DNA of 64,000 bases from an archaeon (GCA_020053355.1 JAGVNI010000003.1:38301-102300), one strand, 5' to 3'. Counted from the stretch's first letter, positions 31,667 through 46,600 are shown. The notes: generated from the sequence alone by a model not told the origin. Made by a program: numbers and translations.

Positions 31667-34600
31667 ATGACGCATGCTGAGAAGCCGCAGGCGGAGCAGG
31701 GACCGGAAAGGCGCGGGCCGGAGTTGGCGCCTGCCCAGCCGGCGCCTCAGCCATCTGTATTCCATAGGGCGGGCGAGGGCCTGAATCTCCCAAATCTTTT
31801 AAGGCAGGCCGAAATCGCAGTGACAACAGGCACCCAGCTGTCCGTGGTTTTGGACCCCATCCTTCCAGTTGACCCGGCAAGGTATGCGGCAAGGAGCGAT
31901 CTCGGGGTAGAGAGGGCGGGCAGACTGCCTTCGGAGTGGCAGGTGGAAAGGGACGAGGTTCGGGGGCTCTACGGCCAGGCCAAACACTGGTCAATGGAGG
32001 CCGCGGCCGCACGGGAGCGGGGCGATGCGGATTATGCAGGGCGGTGCGACGACTGCGCACGGGGAGCCATGACAGAAGCGAATGCCAAGCTTGCATTGAT
32101 GGGCGATATAGTCATCCATGGCGGCAATGTTCCGCAGGAGATAAGGGATCTTGGCAGAGATGCGGTGCATGTGGCCGGATACCCCGAGACAAGAGGTTAT
32201 GCGGGGCAGTATTACCAGTCCCGTGAAAAATACGAGGAGAACCGCCCGTATTACGAATCAGGGACGCCGCAGGCGGAAGCGGATAGGACGCAACTCCTTG
32301 GGCACGTAACAAGCATCTCGGAGATGGCCCGCCAGGGCGTGCCACTTACACCCCAGCTTACCGAGCAGTTGAATTCAAGGTTGAATGAAATTGTCGCACC
32401 AGTCGAGAACATGGCAAGCGTGCTCCGCAACATGGAGACTGCTCTTGCGGGGATATTGCAGCTGCAACGGGATGCCCAGTACAAGTCCATAGTCGGCACC
32501 GCCCTAGATGAACTGAAAAAATTACTTGAGCGCATCGACAAGGGCGAGCAGGTTCCGGAGGAGGAGAAGGCGAAGGCCTTTGAAACCGCATCATACGTCA
32601 CGGAGGCCGACTCCGAGATTGAAGGCATGCCGGCTGATGCGAGGGCCGGAGCCGGAAAGATGATAGTGCGCGGCGTCTCAGCCCTGCGCGCCGGGAAAAG
32701 GGCCGAGGCGGCTGCACAGCGGGAACTGGCGCGGGCGCTTGCCAAGGCGAAGGACCCGGAGCAGAAGGAGAACCTTGAGCGGGCAAGCGCATGGCTCTCA
32801 GAAGGCAAGCTCGATGCGTCGGATGTCAGCAACATGCTTAAACGCGACGGGGACCTTAGGAAGCTGGACAGCCTCGTTCTTGGCGGAAGGAGGCAGTACG
32901 GGGCCGAGGTCGCGGAGATACGCGCAATAGACAAGCAGGCGGCAGGCCTGATGAAGAAGGCGGACGAGCTCAGGGAGAAGGCGAACCTGGAGAAGAGCCC
33001 TGCAAAAAAGAAGGAGCTGGAAAAACAGGCCCTGGAGATGGAAGGGAAGGCGAAGCAGCTATTGCGCACGGCAGATGCGAAGACGAAAGGCCTGCTCGAG
33101 ATAGCAAGGTTCGAAAAAGACCTGCGCGAGAGCGGAGCGCCGGAGCCTGTGATAAAGGCAGTTCGCGCTACATACCGCTTCTACGGGACAGTAAGCAAAT
33201 GGAGAGCGGATGTGACGCTGGCCGCGGCTAAGTTTTACATTGAGCACAAGAACATGCTGAAAGGCCCGCAGGCCGCCCCAATCCTTGGAGCGCTCGTGAA
33301 GTTCCTGGGGATAATAAGCGGCCCGAAGAAGGATTCTGAAATCGGCAGCAAGGATAAGGCCGAATCATATGTGAAAAAAGAGCTTGAACCGAAAGTGCAT
33401 CTGATTGAATCCAAATTCACGCTCGATTCGCTTGAGAAAGCAGGGGCGCCGAAATTGCTCGTCGACGGCCTGCGCGCCGCGACGAGATTCTTCGGGACCA
33501 AGGATGAATGGCGCGGGAAGACAGTTCTCCAGGCCGCCAAGTTCTTCCTCGCGAACAAGGCGCGGCTATTAAGCCCGCAGGGCAAGGGGCCGCTTGGCAA
33601 CCTGCTCAACCTCGTAGCCTCGGTCGTCAAGGGGGGGGACAGCGAGCCGGATGTGAAATGGAAATTCGAGGTGGTGGTCCGGAACACAGCGAAAGTCCCG
33701 GTGCCCGCCCCGGCTGCGGTGAAGAAACCGGAGGCGCCGGTTGTGACACCAGTGGTGAAACCGGTTCCGGCGGCTCCCGCTGCTCCTGCTGAAAGGCCTG
33801 CACAAGCGGCAGAAGCACCCGCCGTACACGCGGCCATGGGAGTTGCGCCAAAGCAGGCTCCGAAAGGGAGGGAGAAGGCGATAGGCATCCTCGAAACGAG
33901 AAGGGATTCGCTTGCCAAGATGCTTCCGTATGTCTCTCCTGAGCTTAGGGCCGAGATAGAAGCCGAGATAAAAAAGACGGACGACCTCATCGCGAAGCTG
34001 AAGGACCCAGCCGGTGAAATCGCACCCGGGGAGGCGCCCGGCCGCCTAAGCGCAATGCAACGGCTGGAGGGCATAGCCAGGTCAGCGGTTGTAAAAAGGC
34101 TGGAAGGGCGCAATGCCCCGAAGGAACTGGTGGATGAAGTCACAAAAGGATTCGCAAGCGGGGACCCGGCACTAAGGGCAAATGCTCTCGAGACCGCGGG
34201 CAGATTCCTGGATAGAGCGGAGGACGTAGTGGCCACCGCAAAAGCGCTGGAGGAAGCCGGAGCCCCACCCGAGCTCATTCGCTCGATGGCTTCTGCGATG
34301 GAGTTCTACGGCAAAGGACCAGGCTGGACAGAGAGGGCAGACCTGATTGTGCTAAACGCAAAAACATATCTGAAGAACGCGGCAATCCTCAAGCAGGATG
34401 AAGGGCAGGGTGCGCTGGGAACAACAGTTGAGGTTGCCGTCCTGCTATCCAATCCCGAATACATCCTGAAAGACCCGCAGGTTGCGAGGCAGGTAATCGG
34501 GAAGGCAGGTACTGAAGCAATGGAAGCTGCTGCGGGCAAACGGGAACTCGCCAGGCAGACTTTCATGACATCCATTGTCCCGCTCAGCGGCTTTCTGAGG

Positions 34601-37600
34601 GTTGAATGGCTCAAACCGCTTGCGCCGGGCATCCGGGCAATAATAAGGAGATCGGCCGAGATTTCGGAAAAACTCGCCGACCCGGCAAGAGCTGCGGAGG
34701 TAAGCGAAGACGACATTGCAAGGTCGTCAGCGGGAATCACAGCGGTCGGGCACATGGCAGACCGGCTCGAGGACTGCCCTGCCGGAACCAAGGTCCATCT
34801 TGGAAGATTATATGCGGCAGCCCTGGATTATCTCAACAATGGAGGCAGCGTAGAAACGCTTGATTTGATGATTTTCACAGGCGACCTCCTGATGGACAAG
34901 CGTTTCGCCCCGTATGCCAAGGAATTCACGGAAGCGGTTGCTGCGGTACGGGATGCGAAAACAGAGGAGGAGCGGGCTAAGGCTGAGATCCACCTGAGGG
35001 AAGTGACAGCAAAGGCGGTAGCTACGGTCCTGGGAAAGGCTGCTGAAGGCCTTCCGGGAGGTGCTGGAAAGAGCGTAAAATCAATCAGTGACGGGCTCCT
35101 GGCGAACCCGGGCGGGGCCGCATTAGACGTTCTGGTCAGTGCGCAAAACGCCCTGGATATAGTCGACAGGATGAAACCGCGCCTGATGGCAAGAGGCGTT
35201 CCGGAGATAGTCCGCAACGAGGCGGGTGTGGTATATGGCCGTGCACTCGATACGCTGGCCAATGGCGGCGCATCGGCAGTGGTGGAAACGCAGGTCAGGC
35301 TGGCAGAACGGTATTTGGACCCGGCAGCTGAAAATCAAGCCGCCGATGATTTGGAGCGCGATGAGCTGAAAAAGCTGTCCCTGGATTTGGACAAGGAACC
35401 AGGGAGATTGGAGCAAACCAGACACTACCTCACACTTAGCGATGACATCGCGGCAATCCGCGAAAAGAGAAAGCTCCTGATCAAGAAGGGCGACCTCAGG
35501 GCTGGAAGTCCCGGCGCGAGAGCCCTTGAGGACATGCTCGGGTATCTGGAGGAAAAACGAAAACTGATAGCCGGGGGCAGTCCGGTTAGCGAAGAGGATA
35601 TCGAAAAGTGGGCAGCCAGGGTAAGGGACAGGATGGCCTCTGACGAAAACGTAAGGGGCCTCGTAGGGGGGATTGCGAGAGGCCTCATAGATGAGGCAGC
35701 AGCCAGGGGCCAAGTGCTCGACCCGAAGGAAGCCGAGGATATGGCGCTGATGAGTATCGCGAGGCAGAAGGCCGAATCGGATTTCTTAAAAAGCATCGAT
35801 GGTGTCAAAGCCTCGGCCAATGGCCTTCTTGGAACCCTCGAAATCCTGCGGAAGGATGATAGGGCCGCAGCTGCCCAACGTGCGGAAGCAATCCAGATTT
35901 ACTCATATGCTGCCGCGGCCTATCGGGCCGGCCGCATCCGGGATGGAGCCGTATTCGTGAATGCAGGCGCTCAGTACGGGCAACTTAACAACCGCGACCG
36001 CAGCGAGGTTGCGACGATTTGCAGGGAAGCGGGTGAGCGCGATAGGAATCCCGGCGAAAGCCTTTTCGATGGCACGGACCTGGACATCCTTGACGTGTAT
36101 AAGAGGAAGTCAGAGCTCATGCCCAGCATCACCACCCCTGGGGAGTGGAGGAATGCCGAGGCGCATTTCGACCTTGCGATACTCGCATACCGCTCCGGAA
36201 ATCCGCAAGCGGCAGCCCACATCATGGACCTGGCGGTTCTTTACACGACATGGGCGGGCGTTCCGGAGAAAGACCTGCCGCCGGACCTGCAGAAGAAACG
36301 CCGGGAGGACCTGGATTTTGTTGAAGGCAATCTCGGCGACTATAGCAAGGACAGGAACACCGTCGGGGGTAAGCGGCTTATTGATGCGGCATCTGCATAC
36401 GGCCCGCCCATATGGACTCCGGATTCAAAGCTCACGCCACCGATCGCTGCTGCACTGCTCGCAGGAAAACCAGTTGCGGAAGTCCTCGGCGATGGGGACA
36501 TGGATGCTGGCGCGACAGCTTTCGCATCCGTAATAGACGAGAAAGACAGGCGCATGGGTGCATTGGGTGCGATAGATTTGGAGAGGAAGGCAGGCGCGCT
36601 CATCGGCCGGAATGCGGATGAAGAGGAAGCGCGGGAAAAGAAGTACAAGAAAGAAGCGGATTGGTGGGCGAAGAAGGCGGCTGAGGCCGGAGACGATAAG
36701 CTTCTGGCAGATTATTACAGGACGCAGGCGGGCATCGTCGACCGCAGTTTCATGATAGATTCCGTCGCCGCTGCCAGGGACGCCCGGGCAAAGGGCATCG
36801 CGGTGCTTTCTGAAGCGGCAAAACTGGAATCCGAGGCAGAAGGCGCTGCTAGCGCCACCGTTGAAACGATTGAGGGGCGCTTGCCTGGACTGATAGCGGG
36901 ATTCCCCGAGTCTGAAAGAGGCATTTACGAAGAGGCGGTTCTGAAAGCTGAAGGCGACCCGGAAAAACTTCGAATCATCCATTCCGCACTATTGATGAAG
37001 AGGGCTGCCGAACTCAGGCAGGCCGGGCAGGACCTCATTGGCGATTCAGATCGCATAATGAAAGGCCTGGGAACCTTCGACCGAAGCGTCAGGAACCTGA
37101 CAACACTCAGGGAGGAAAGCGGCCGCTACCAGCTGTATACGGGTGTCCGCATCAGCGTCGCGGTAACAAGGGACCAGGATGTGGATTTCCTTGGAAATCC
37201 AATCTCCCATGAAGGCAAACCGACAAGGCCCACCCCAGAGAGGATGGGGATGCTCCGGGCACAGGCTTCGGCAGGCATTGAAGTCGGCGCTAAAGCGGTC
37301 GCGGAGCAGGAAGGGGTCCAGAAGCGCAGGGCGGAGGGGCTGGCAAATGCGGATACCCAGATTAGGAAGGCCAGCATAGATGGCACGAAAACCGCCATCG
37401 CCAACATGATTGAATTCCTTCCGGAGTGGAAGCGGGAGGAGAGGATGAAGCAGCTGGACGACGCGGTGGCTGCGGCCACAAGGAAAAAGGACCCGGACGT
37501 ATCGCCCCTAATGATGCTTTACCGGGACGTCTGCGGCGATGTCGGCATGCCGTATATGGATTCGGAAGGGCACCTGTTCATCAATCTCGAAGAGGACGAC

Positions 37601-40600
37601 AAAAAGTACAATAGAACTTCCGGCCTTTATTGGAGCGAAAGATTCCGGGCCGCAGACAGGGCTTTAGGCGAAGGCGCATTCCATGTAAGGTCGGAGGTCG
37701 CCAGGCTGGACAAATGGTATTCTGCAAGAAACCTTAGGCTGTCGTATCAGCAATCCACCGGCAATGCAGAGGATTATGTAACCTACGAAGAAGCATTCGG
37801 CCTTCCGTGGATGGCCCAGCCTGAAACGGTTTGGGCCCACCTCCCACCGGAGAAGAGGAAGACGTACCAGAAGAGGTATGATGAGATTTCAAAGATGGAG
37901 GCTGGCCCGGAAAAAGACAGGAAGCTTGATGAGCTCCGGATGGAGATTGACAGGGAGCCGGGCTTTTTCAAGCCGAACATCTGGGGGCACAACCCGCTCA
38001 CCGTGGCTGGAATAGTCCCCGGGACAGAGGTCCTCCCCGGAGAGTTGAAACCCCTTGGATATGAAAAGTACGAGGCAGCCGCAACCCCGGCGCTTATCAC
38101 AACTCTGATTACGCATCTTCCGGCGGATAAAAAGGCTGCCTACAAAGAGGAGTATGATAAGATACCCGCAGGCCCTGAGGGGGATACTGCTCGGCGCGAG
38201 TTGCTGCTGAAACTGAAATCCGAAAAGATAAATTATCCGGGCACTGGAAGGGATAGGACCATCGGGGACATCGTAGATGTCGGATATGTGCCCAGCAAAC
38301 CAGGCGGACCCGCGGGGGGGTATTACGGCCTGAACACCCTGTTCTATTTCGACATTGAGGATTACGATAAGCGGATTGAAAAGGCCCAGGAACTTGCGGC
38401 AAGCGGGGATGTCGCGGGGGCAAGATTGCTGCTGGACCAGGTGGAGAGGGATGCGAGAAGGGCGGAAAGCGTAGAGAGAAGGGACATCGTAGGGACCCAG
38501 AGGCGCTATAGGGCCGCATATGTGCGGGCTGAGGCATCGGATTTCCGAAGCGAGATGATAATGGACCCTGAACGGGGGGATGGCCCAAGAGCCAAGTTTG
38601 AGATAGGGCGTGCGAACGCTTTCCTGGAGCTGGGCCTGGCTGCTTATGAGGATAGCCATGAGCGGGATGCATTAGATTGGGAGGGTGCGGCAGAAACCAA
38701 TGACCGGGCAAGGGACGCGATGATGCCGAAAATGGAGGGGGGCAAGTTAATCGAGGGTGCAGCGCCGCTCGCCATGACACCGGACCGCGTGGTTGACCTT
38801 GCCATGGCACTGCCCCCAGGCATTCTCGGGTCCAAAGCCCCAGGGGACCCGTTTGAACGGACATATAATAATTTAATCAGGGATGTCCGCTCAGCTACGG
38901 AAAGGGGCGACCAGAAAAGCGCGAACGCTCACGCGATAGTGCTCTACGATTCGATAAAGGGCAATCCGGAATATTTCGCAAGGGCGTACGCAGGGATGCA
39001 GGCAAACCCTGCAACCGCCATCCCCACAGAATCGGACCAGCATCTCCAGCTTGAGTCGGATGTTCAAGGTGCCCAGGTGCATGATTGGAGCTGGCAGAGA
39101 GGTGTCGCTTGGAAAGTGGCACGCGACCATATACGGCTTGCGAAAGATTCCTGGTATCGGGCGGATTCGGCGAGAAAGGATAGGGACGAGGCTAGTGAGG
39201 ATACCCGCTGGCTCGCTGAACATCGCGCTGGCCCGGGAAAGGACAAAACGTCCGACGCGCTAAGGAGAGCGGCTGCCACGGATATGGCCCTATCCCTGGC
39301 CATGCTTGACCCGGCCACGGACTATCAGGCGTACGACGTCCTGCTTTATGGCCGGGAGATAAACGGATTTGTGTACGAATGGAAATACGATGCTCCAACC
39401 GGGAATTGGGATGACAAGCCGATAACCATCGACCTAATCGCCGGGGAAGTCGGCGATATGGACATTGTCAGGCCGCACACCTCGATAAAACCTGTCGAGT
39501 ATCTCTTCCACGCCAACCGGCTTAGGTGGAAGGAACTCACATCCTTCACCGACAGCGACCTGATGCGGGAGATGAGGCCCCGGTATAGTGAGAAGGCCGT
39601 GGAAGAGACGGTGATAGAACTGGCCAGGTATGGCATCCGCGCGAAGTGGGACCGGTCATCGAAAAGCTATGAGACATCAAAATGGGACCATACCCCCGAA
39701 GCGATGGAGCAGGCCGAAAGGGGATATGGCCATTTCAGGCTGCTGGAATCGAAGCTGTTCGGAGACATCTACTCGCACCCCGCCGGTTGGGGCACGGATG
39801 CGGAGGAGAATTATCTGGACCGGGTGTTCCAAAGATTTTCATATATCAGCACGGGTGTCACGGAGCTTACCGATGCAGAACCTGATTCGCAAGCAGCAGC
39901 AATAGTCAGGTCGAACAGCAGTTATGAGATTAGCGTTCCGCTGGAAATCAATTCTGATGGCGTTTTGGTTGACAAGGACGAGAGTACAAAAAGCGCGCTG
40001 CAAGAGATGAAGGACAAGGCGAGCCATTATCGGATATATAAGGGCGTCAAGAGTTTCGTAAAGACAACTGTAGGCGTTGCGCTGGCCGCACCCACCCTGG
40101 GAGCCTCCCTGACCCTCACCATAGATGAAGGAGCGACAATGATGGAGGAGGGGGTGAAGATGAAGGAGGCGCGGGGAGAGTGGACTTTCCGCGCCGGCCT
40201 CACATTTGGCGGCGGAGTCGCCATGATGGTCATGCCGGTTGGCGGCTATTTCACAGGCTTGGCCGGCGAAACGGCTGCGGCAGCAAGTTTTGCGGCCCCG
40301 ATAAGCGAGGAGGCGCTGCTGGCATTGCCCGGAAATGCCGCAATCGTAGCGGCAGAGGATGCTGCACTTATAGGAGGCGGATGGGGTTCGAGAGCGTTCA
40401 ACTTCATGTTCCTTCCGAGAGGCGTGCCGGTGGCCGCAACCACATGGGGTGAGAAAGCAGGGAGGGCGCTCTTTGGCACAGCGGATATGCCATTCGCCGG
40501 GAGGATACTCCACTGGACCGGCACGGCCATGACTGTACAGGGCGGAGTCGACATGTTCGCCGCCCTTCCTGAAAGCATAGGGGGGGTTAAAAGCGGGGAC

Positions 40601-43600
40601 ATGACCCTGGCTGAGGCGATTTTTGGGGGTGTTATGGCAGTCGTGCAGCCAGCCGTCACCACAGCATATTCGGTCCATCTTGCCGAGTTCGGATACCGTA
40701 CTGGGGCACCTAAATTTGTCCCCAACTGGAAACGGCTTCTGCTGGGAATGCCGCTGGAAAGCAGGTCCTCGCAGAAGCTGGCATACGAATATGCAATGGC
40801 TGAGCGCGAGTTCAAGGCATTGGAACCCGCAAAGCGGGAATCCTTCGATGAGTTCAGGAGAGATTCCGGCTATGTTTTCCTGCCGGCGGATGAGGCACAC
40901 GTGCTGGCTGCGTATCGGGCAAGCCCGCAAACTGATTTCGTGGCTTTCGCAAAAGCAAATCCAGGGTTAGTCGATGCCGAAGCGCTTGGCAGAGTCGGCC
41001 CCCCTACCCACGCAGGTGGAGCCGCTATGGTATCGCCGGATACCCAAGCTTGGGCGGATTTCATTGGGAAGAATCCGGATTTGCCAGACTACGCTGCAAA
41101 GAGAGCGTCCGAGATTTTCAATGAAGGACCCGTAAGGGATGCGGTTGAAGGCGCCGTGAAGTCATATATCGAGCACGAGAGCGCCAGGATTTTGGCATTG
41201 CCTGAGGCTGAGAGGCCTGCAGCGGTCATTAGGATGAAAACGAATGCCGATTTCATCCTGTCGAGAGCGGCCACTGACCCTGCCAGCGCCCCCGCTTGGG
41301 CGGCATTCGTTGGGCAGAATCCCGAACTGGCCAGGTACTCCGCCCTTGTGCGCGAGGGAAGGACGGCTTCCGGCCAGGCCGTCGAGTTCCGGCCGGCTTC
41401 AGCCCCGATAGGCGATCCGGTTGTCGCTGCGGCGTTCGGCAAAAGCTTCGAGCGGAATCCTGCCATCGAAACTGCAGTGGCCGAGATTCCAGTGGGATGG
41501 CTTGACTGGGTAGGCATCAAGCGGGATGATTTGCTCGCGCTCGTAAAAAGCGATCCGCAAAAAGCCATGGAGTGGGTCAACAAAGCGCTGGAATCGCACA
41601 ACATGGCCCTAATCCGGAACAACGGGTTCTTCCTTGCGGAAGTTACGCATGTAATCGCGCCGCGCGGGTCGGAAAATTCAACTGGCTTCATGATTGGAAA
41701 GGTGTATGGCAAGGGCGACATGTTCTCTGGCCGCCATGCAATGTACAATCCCAACAGCTACACTGTTTTCCTAAAAGGCAAGAAAGAGTATTCCAAAGGC
41801 GGCATCCCGGACACACACCTGCCATTCCTGCGCGAGACTTATGCGCATGAGACGCAGCACCTCTTTGACCATGCAGCGGGCCTGCTGGCAGCGTATTCAA
41901 GGGCCACTAAAGGCAAAGGCATGGCCGCCATGCCGGCATTCCGGGCTGACCAGGAGACCACCGCGGTCGCGCGCGAAGTCGGCGAGATGCTGTACTCGAT
42001 GGACGGGGCGCAGGTCGGGAAATTCCTCGACGATGCGCTTCTATCGAAACGCCAGCCGCCGGAATACAAGGCGGCTTATGAACGCAGCCTCAAGGCCCTG
42101 TCTACCGATGAGTTCGGCGCGTCGGACCCCGGATGGAGGACCAGGCCGCCCGAAGTGCTCCGCGCGAGGCTGGATAAGTTCATAGACTCCGAATACGTCC
42201 GCATGGCCGGAATCGGCTACAGCCACCTCTACGGGGGTGCGGTCGAGGCGCTGCCCCACCCCGGCAAACCGAAGGAAGCTGGGGTGGAGACGGAAACCGG
42301 GGGAGCTGGGGCCGCAGAATTGGCAAGAGGCGCTTTCCCGAAAGATATAATCGGGCCGGACGCTCTGGCGGAAGCGGTTCTGGAGATGGCTGGAGACGGG
42401 GCGAAGCTTCCCGAATGGATAATCGGCGGGGAGCGCGTGCGGGAAGGCGGGGTCGAATCGTTCGAGACCGGCGGCGTGCTCCGGACAATCGAGGACATCG
42501 TGGTCAACAACGCGGCCGGGGGCGTGGAGAGCGACGTCATAGTGATCAGCGCGGACAAAAAACGCCTTAACGGCATCAATGACATTTTCGGATTGGAAAA
42601 CGGCGATTTGGCCCTTGGCGCGTACCGGGACATCCTTCAGCGGGCGACCGCCATGTCGGCCGGAGGCGAGTTCTCAATCATGATAAGGCCGTCATCCAGG
42701 GGGGACGAGGTCATCGCGGTAATAGTCGTGAAGAAGGGGAGCGGGGAAAAAGTCCGGACGGATATTGAAGCGAATGTCCTGAAGGCGACAAACGAGGTGT
42801 TCGCGGAAAGGAGCGCGCCTGGAAATCCGGGATATATCGGGGGTTTGGCAAAGGCCCTGCGAAACCCGCGCGATGTGGTGGCCGCATCCGTGCTTATGGG
42901 CCCGGTTGTGGAAGTCCGCAAAGTGGAGGGGGTCGTCAGGGCCACGTATCACGACGACGGAAACGCGTATATCACAAGAGCCGGCGGCTCTGTGGAATTC
43001 CTCGCGCCTGCGGCGACAAAGGTTGACGACCCGTATTTTGCGGCGGACTTGCGGAAGCTGCTCGGCATCGAGGAGCAGCACGACATCGTTAAAGGACTTG
43101 AGCCGGCGGAGGAGCGGCTGCTGCTGGACTTGTGGGAGAGGAGGGGTGGCCCGCTGACGCCTGGGGATTCCGCTACGGTCCGGCGGATGACCGAGGTATA
43201 TGAAAGGAGGAGGGCAGAGGGCGCTGCGCCGGATGCCGCGACCCGGGACATGGTCGCGCTGGTTGGCGCCGAGAGGGTGAATGTGGCCCCTGGCGAGATT
43301 CTCTCCGATGCGGGCGCGGCGTTTGAAATTCGGTATGAGCTTCCGGAACCTGTCCGCAGCCAGCTGCTCCGCCTGCTGCCGGAAGTGGGAAAAGGGCTCG
43401 CCGAGGCCATCAACAACAGCTTTGGAATCCGGGGATTCAACACCGATACAGGGCACTATGCCGCGAACAGCGTGGTGAGCATCACTGACGGCGCCGTCGC
43501 GGAATTCGGGTCCATACACGGCGTCCGCATCAGGCGCCTTGGCACTATGAAGTATTTCATCGAGGGCGGAACGCCTGAGATGGCCGCGGAGTTGTACGTC

Positions 43601-46600
43601 CATCTGGACGCGGTCATGAAAAAGAAGGGGCTGGACATGAAGGTGAGCGGCAAACAACAGCCTGCCGTAATCGGGCCGGGCACTGACGGACGGACCGCGC
43701 TCGCCCATGTCTCGAACGGACACCTGGTGGTCGAGCGCCGCAGATTGCCGCGCAACATGACCGAAGAGCAGGCGGGGGCGACGGACTGGAACGGGCATAC
43801 GGAGCACTACCAGAACGCGAACGCCCTGATAAGCCTGATGTCGCTTGGGAGCGATGAAACGCTGGCAGGCTTGCTGGGCCGGGAGGATTTCGCCAGGCTC
43901 GAGCCAATCATCAAGATGGTCCGGGAGCATCCGGAAATCAGGAATTTCGAGGACCTCGTGTTCGCGCTGCGCGACAATGGGTATGGCGGGGAAAACGGCA
44001 TAGGGCTCGAGGGGCTTTTCAGGGGATATGTCGTGGACACGGGAAACATCCTGCGCAGCCGGCTCGATTTGCGGTATTCGAAGGCTGCGCCCGGGGAGGA
44101 GGGAGCCATGGCTGAGGGTGTGCCGCTGCCATCCCGCCCGGCCGCGTATAGGAAGAGGGCGCAGGCGGCGCGTGAAGCGGGAAGGGATGTGGAAGCAGAT
44201 TTGTTCGAGCTCAAATCAGACTTGGCTGACGAGTCGCTGACACCTGGGGACCTCCGCAGGAAAGCCGACGATTTGGAGAAAGCGGCTTATGACACAGGGG
44301 ACTTGTCCCCGGATTTGCGAAGGGGCAGGAACGCGCGCCATGCGGCGGAAGCCGAGCTGCTCCGGGAAGAGGCCGACCGCAGGGAAGGGAAAGGGCCGAT
44401 GGCAGGCGCGCCGGAATCGGGCATTGATGTGGAGGGAAGGGCCGCCAGCCTCGTGGGGGAAGCGGTGGGATTCGAAGGGCAGGCGCGCCGTGCCAGGCAC
44501 GGAAGCCCGGAGTATAATGATTTGATGATTAAGGCAAGGGCGCGCAGGAAGGATGCCGAGAAGCTCAAGCTCCTCAACCGCTTAGACGGCTTGGAAGGTG
44601 CGCAGGGATTTGGCGATGCGGAGGTCCTGCCGGAGAAGGCCCTGGACAAGGATGCGGCCGGGGACTGGGTTGTCGCGAGGGCAGGATTCGAGGCATGGAT
44701 AAAAAAGGCGGTCCCGCCGGAACACCGGGCATACGCGCTCGAAACCCTCGGATTCGTGATGGACCGCGGCCTTGAAAGGATTGCGGGACTGCCGCCAGGA
44801 GAGCGGCCATCTGAAGCGGACAGGCAGATTATCGCCGTGGATTACATCGTCGGAAGGGCTGCGGACAACCCCGCCCGCGCGAAAGCATGGTTCGATTACG
44901 CGCGCATGCGCGCCGCTGATGAATCGGCGTTCTATGGGATTGCCGATTACGCGATGCTGGCCAAGCGGGGCCTGCGGCTGACCGAAGAAGGCATGTCGAT
45001 TGACAGAATCGATGTTTCGGCAGAAGACGCCGCTGCGCGAAGCTCGCTCGGGGGGATATTCGGCAGGATGTACGAGCAGCCGCCGGCGGGGATAATCCTG
45101 GATTCGCTCCCAAGGCGCTGGCTTAGCGATGCGGGCCTGGATGTGGGGGGGTTGACGATGGGCCTGGAGGACTCCCTGCGGAGAGCGGATGCGGCAGAAA
45201 AGATAAACGCGGCGCTTGCCCCGCACGGGCTCGTGCTGGTCGACAAGGGATTCGGTTTCGTACTGGCTGAGGTCTCGCATATCATCACACTGCACGGGCA
45301 AGCGGACACGAAGGCTTACATCATCTCGAAGGCGTATGGACCGGAAGCGGTTTTCGATCCGAGAGTGGCAGGATTCTTCAGCCGCGGGACGGGCGAGATT
45401 TTCCTGCGCCCCATCCCCGAAGCCGAAGTCGCGGGCCTATTTGCCGGGGATTCCACGGTCAAGAGAGTCTATCTGCATGAACTCCAGCACTTTTTCGACA
45501 ACGTATCGGGATTCGGCGATGAGATTAGGCGGAAGTTCGGCGATGACGCGGCCCGCATGGTTGATGAGACGACCGCAATCGCGCGCGAAGCGATAATCAA
45601 CGGGCCGGAAGAAGGCGGCAGGATTGCGGAGCTGTATTCGCGCTCACCCAACCCGGTGTATCGGGACGCGGCGGGGAGGGTCCGCGCCGCGATTGCCGGA
45701 GGAAGGCTTGACGGCCTCCTGGATTTGGAATACACTGCCGTTCTCGGGCTCGGGTTCGGCGAGCTCTTCGAAGCGGGGCCAATCAGGGTGGTCAGCGGGG
45801 AAATCGGAACCCTGCCGCCGCGCAAAGCCGCAGCCGGGGAGATGCATGCCGTTTCGGCGGATTACACGCAGCCCGCCGGCCTTGAGGATTTCGTGAGGAG
45901 GCTGACGAGCGATGATAGGGCCGTCCGCAGGGAGGCCGAAAAGGAGCTGGAGGCGCTTGGAAATGACCTGGCGGCAAAGCGGATAATTGAGATGCGCGAG
46001 CGCCTTCGCGCGCGGATTATCGAGCGCGAACACGTCGGCCCGCTGGCCGGGAAGAGCAGGGACGGGTTCATTTCATATAACGCGCATGCCCTTGGCGAGG
46101 AATACGCGCCCATGATATTCCGGGACAGGCGCGATGCCGGAGTGAAGGCCGAAGCGCCAGCCGCGGTGGAAGGGAGCGGCGGCAGCATGCAAATCGGGGC
46201 GGAAAGGATTCCAGGGAAATACGACACTGCGGCTTTGCTCAGGCTGGATGAGCCGGGAGAACTCGCGGCGTTCGCGAGGAAGGTCGTGCTAGGCGATGCA
46301 TCCGCATTGGAGAGCTTCGGCAGCCTCCCTCCGGAAATCATGGACATTGTCGCCATGCTCACCCAGGATGAGACTTTCAGAAGCGCAGCGCGCTCGGATT
46401 TCATGTTCAAAAGTTATGTGGAGGACCCTCACGGCCTTGGGAAAATGATGGTCGATGAGACGGCCGGGGCCATTCGCGGAATAATCGGCCAGCCTGCGGA
46501 ACCCGGACCTGCCGCAGCGGGGTATTCGCCCGAAGCCGCGGCCCTTGCGGAAAACCTTGCGGCCAGTCCCGTGCGGCTGTCCGAACTGGTTCGCGGTTTG

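Noticed and set aside
42692..43930. 412-residue minus-strand reading frame
   Set aside because: Antisense to giant B across the GGDEF-like region; composition typical of a shadow frame.
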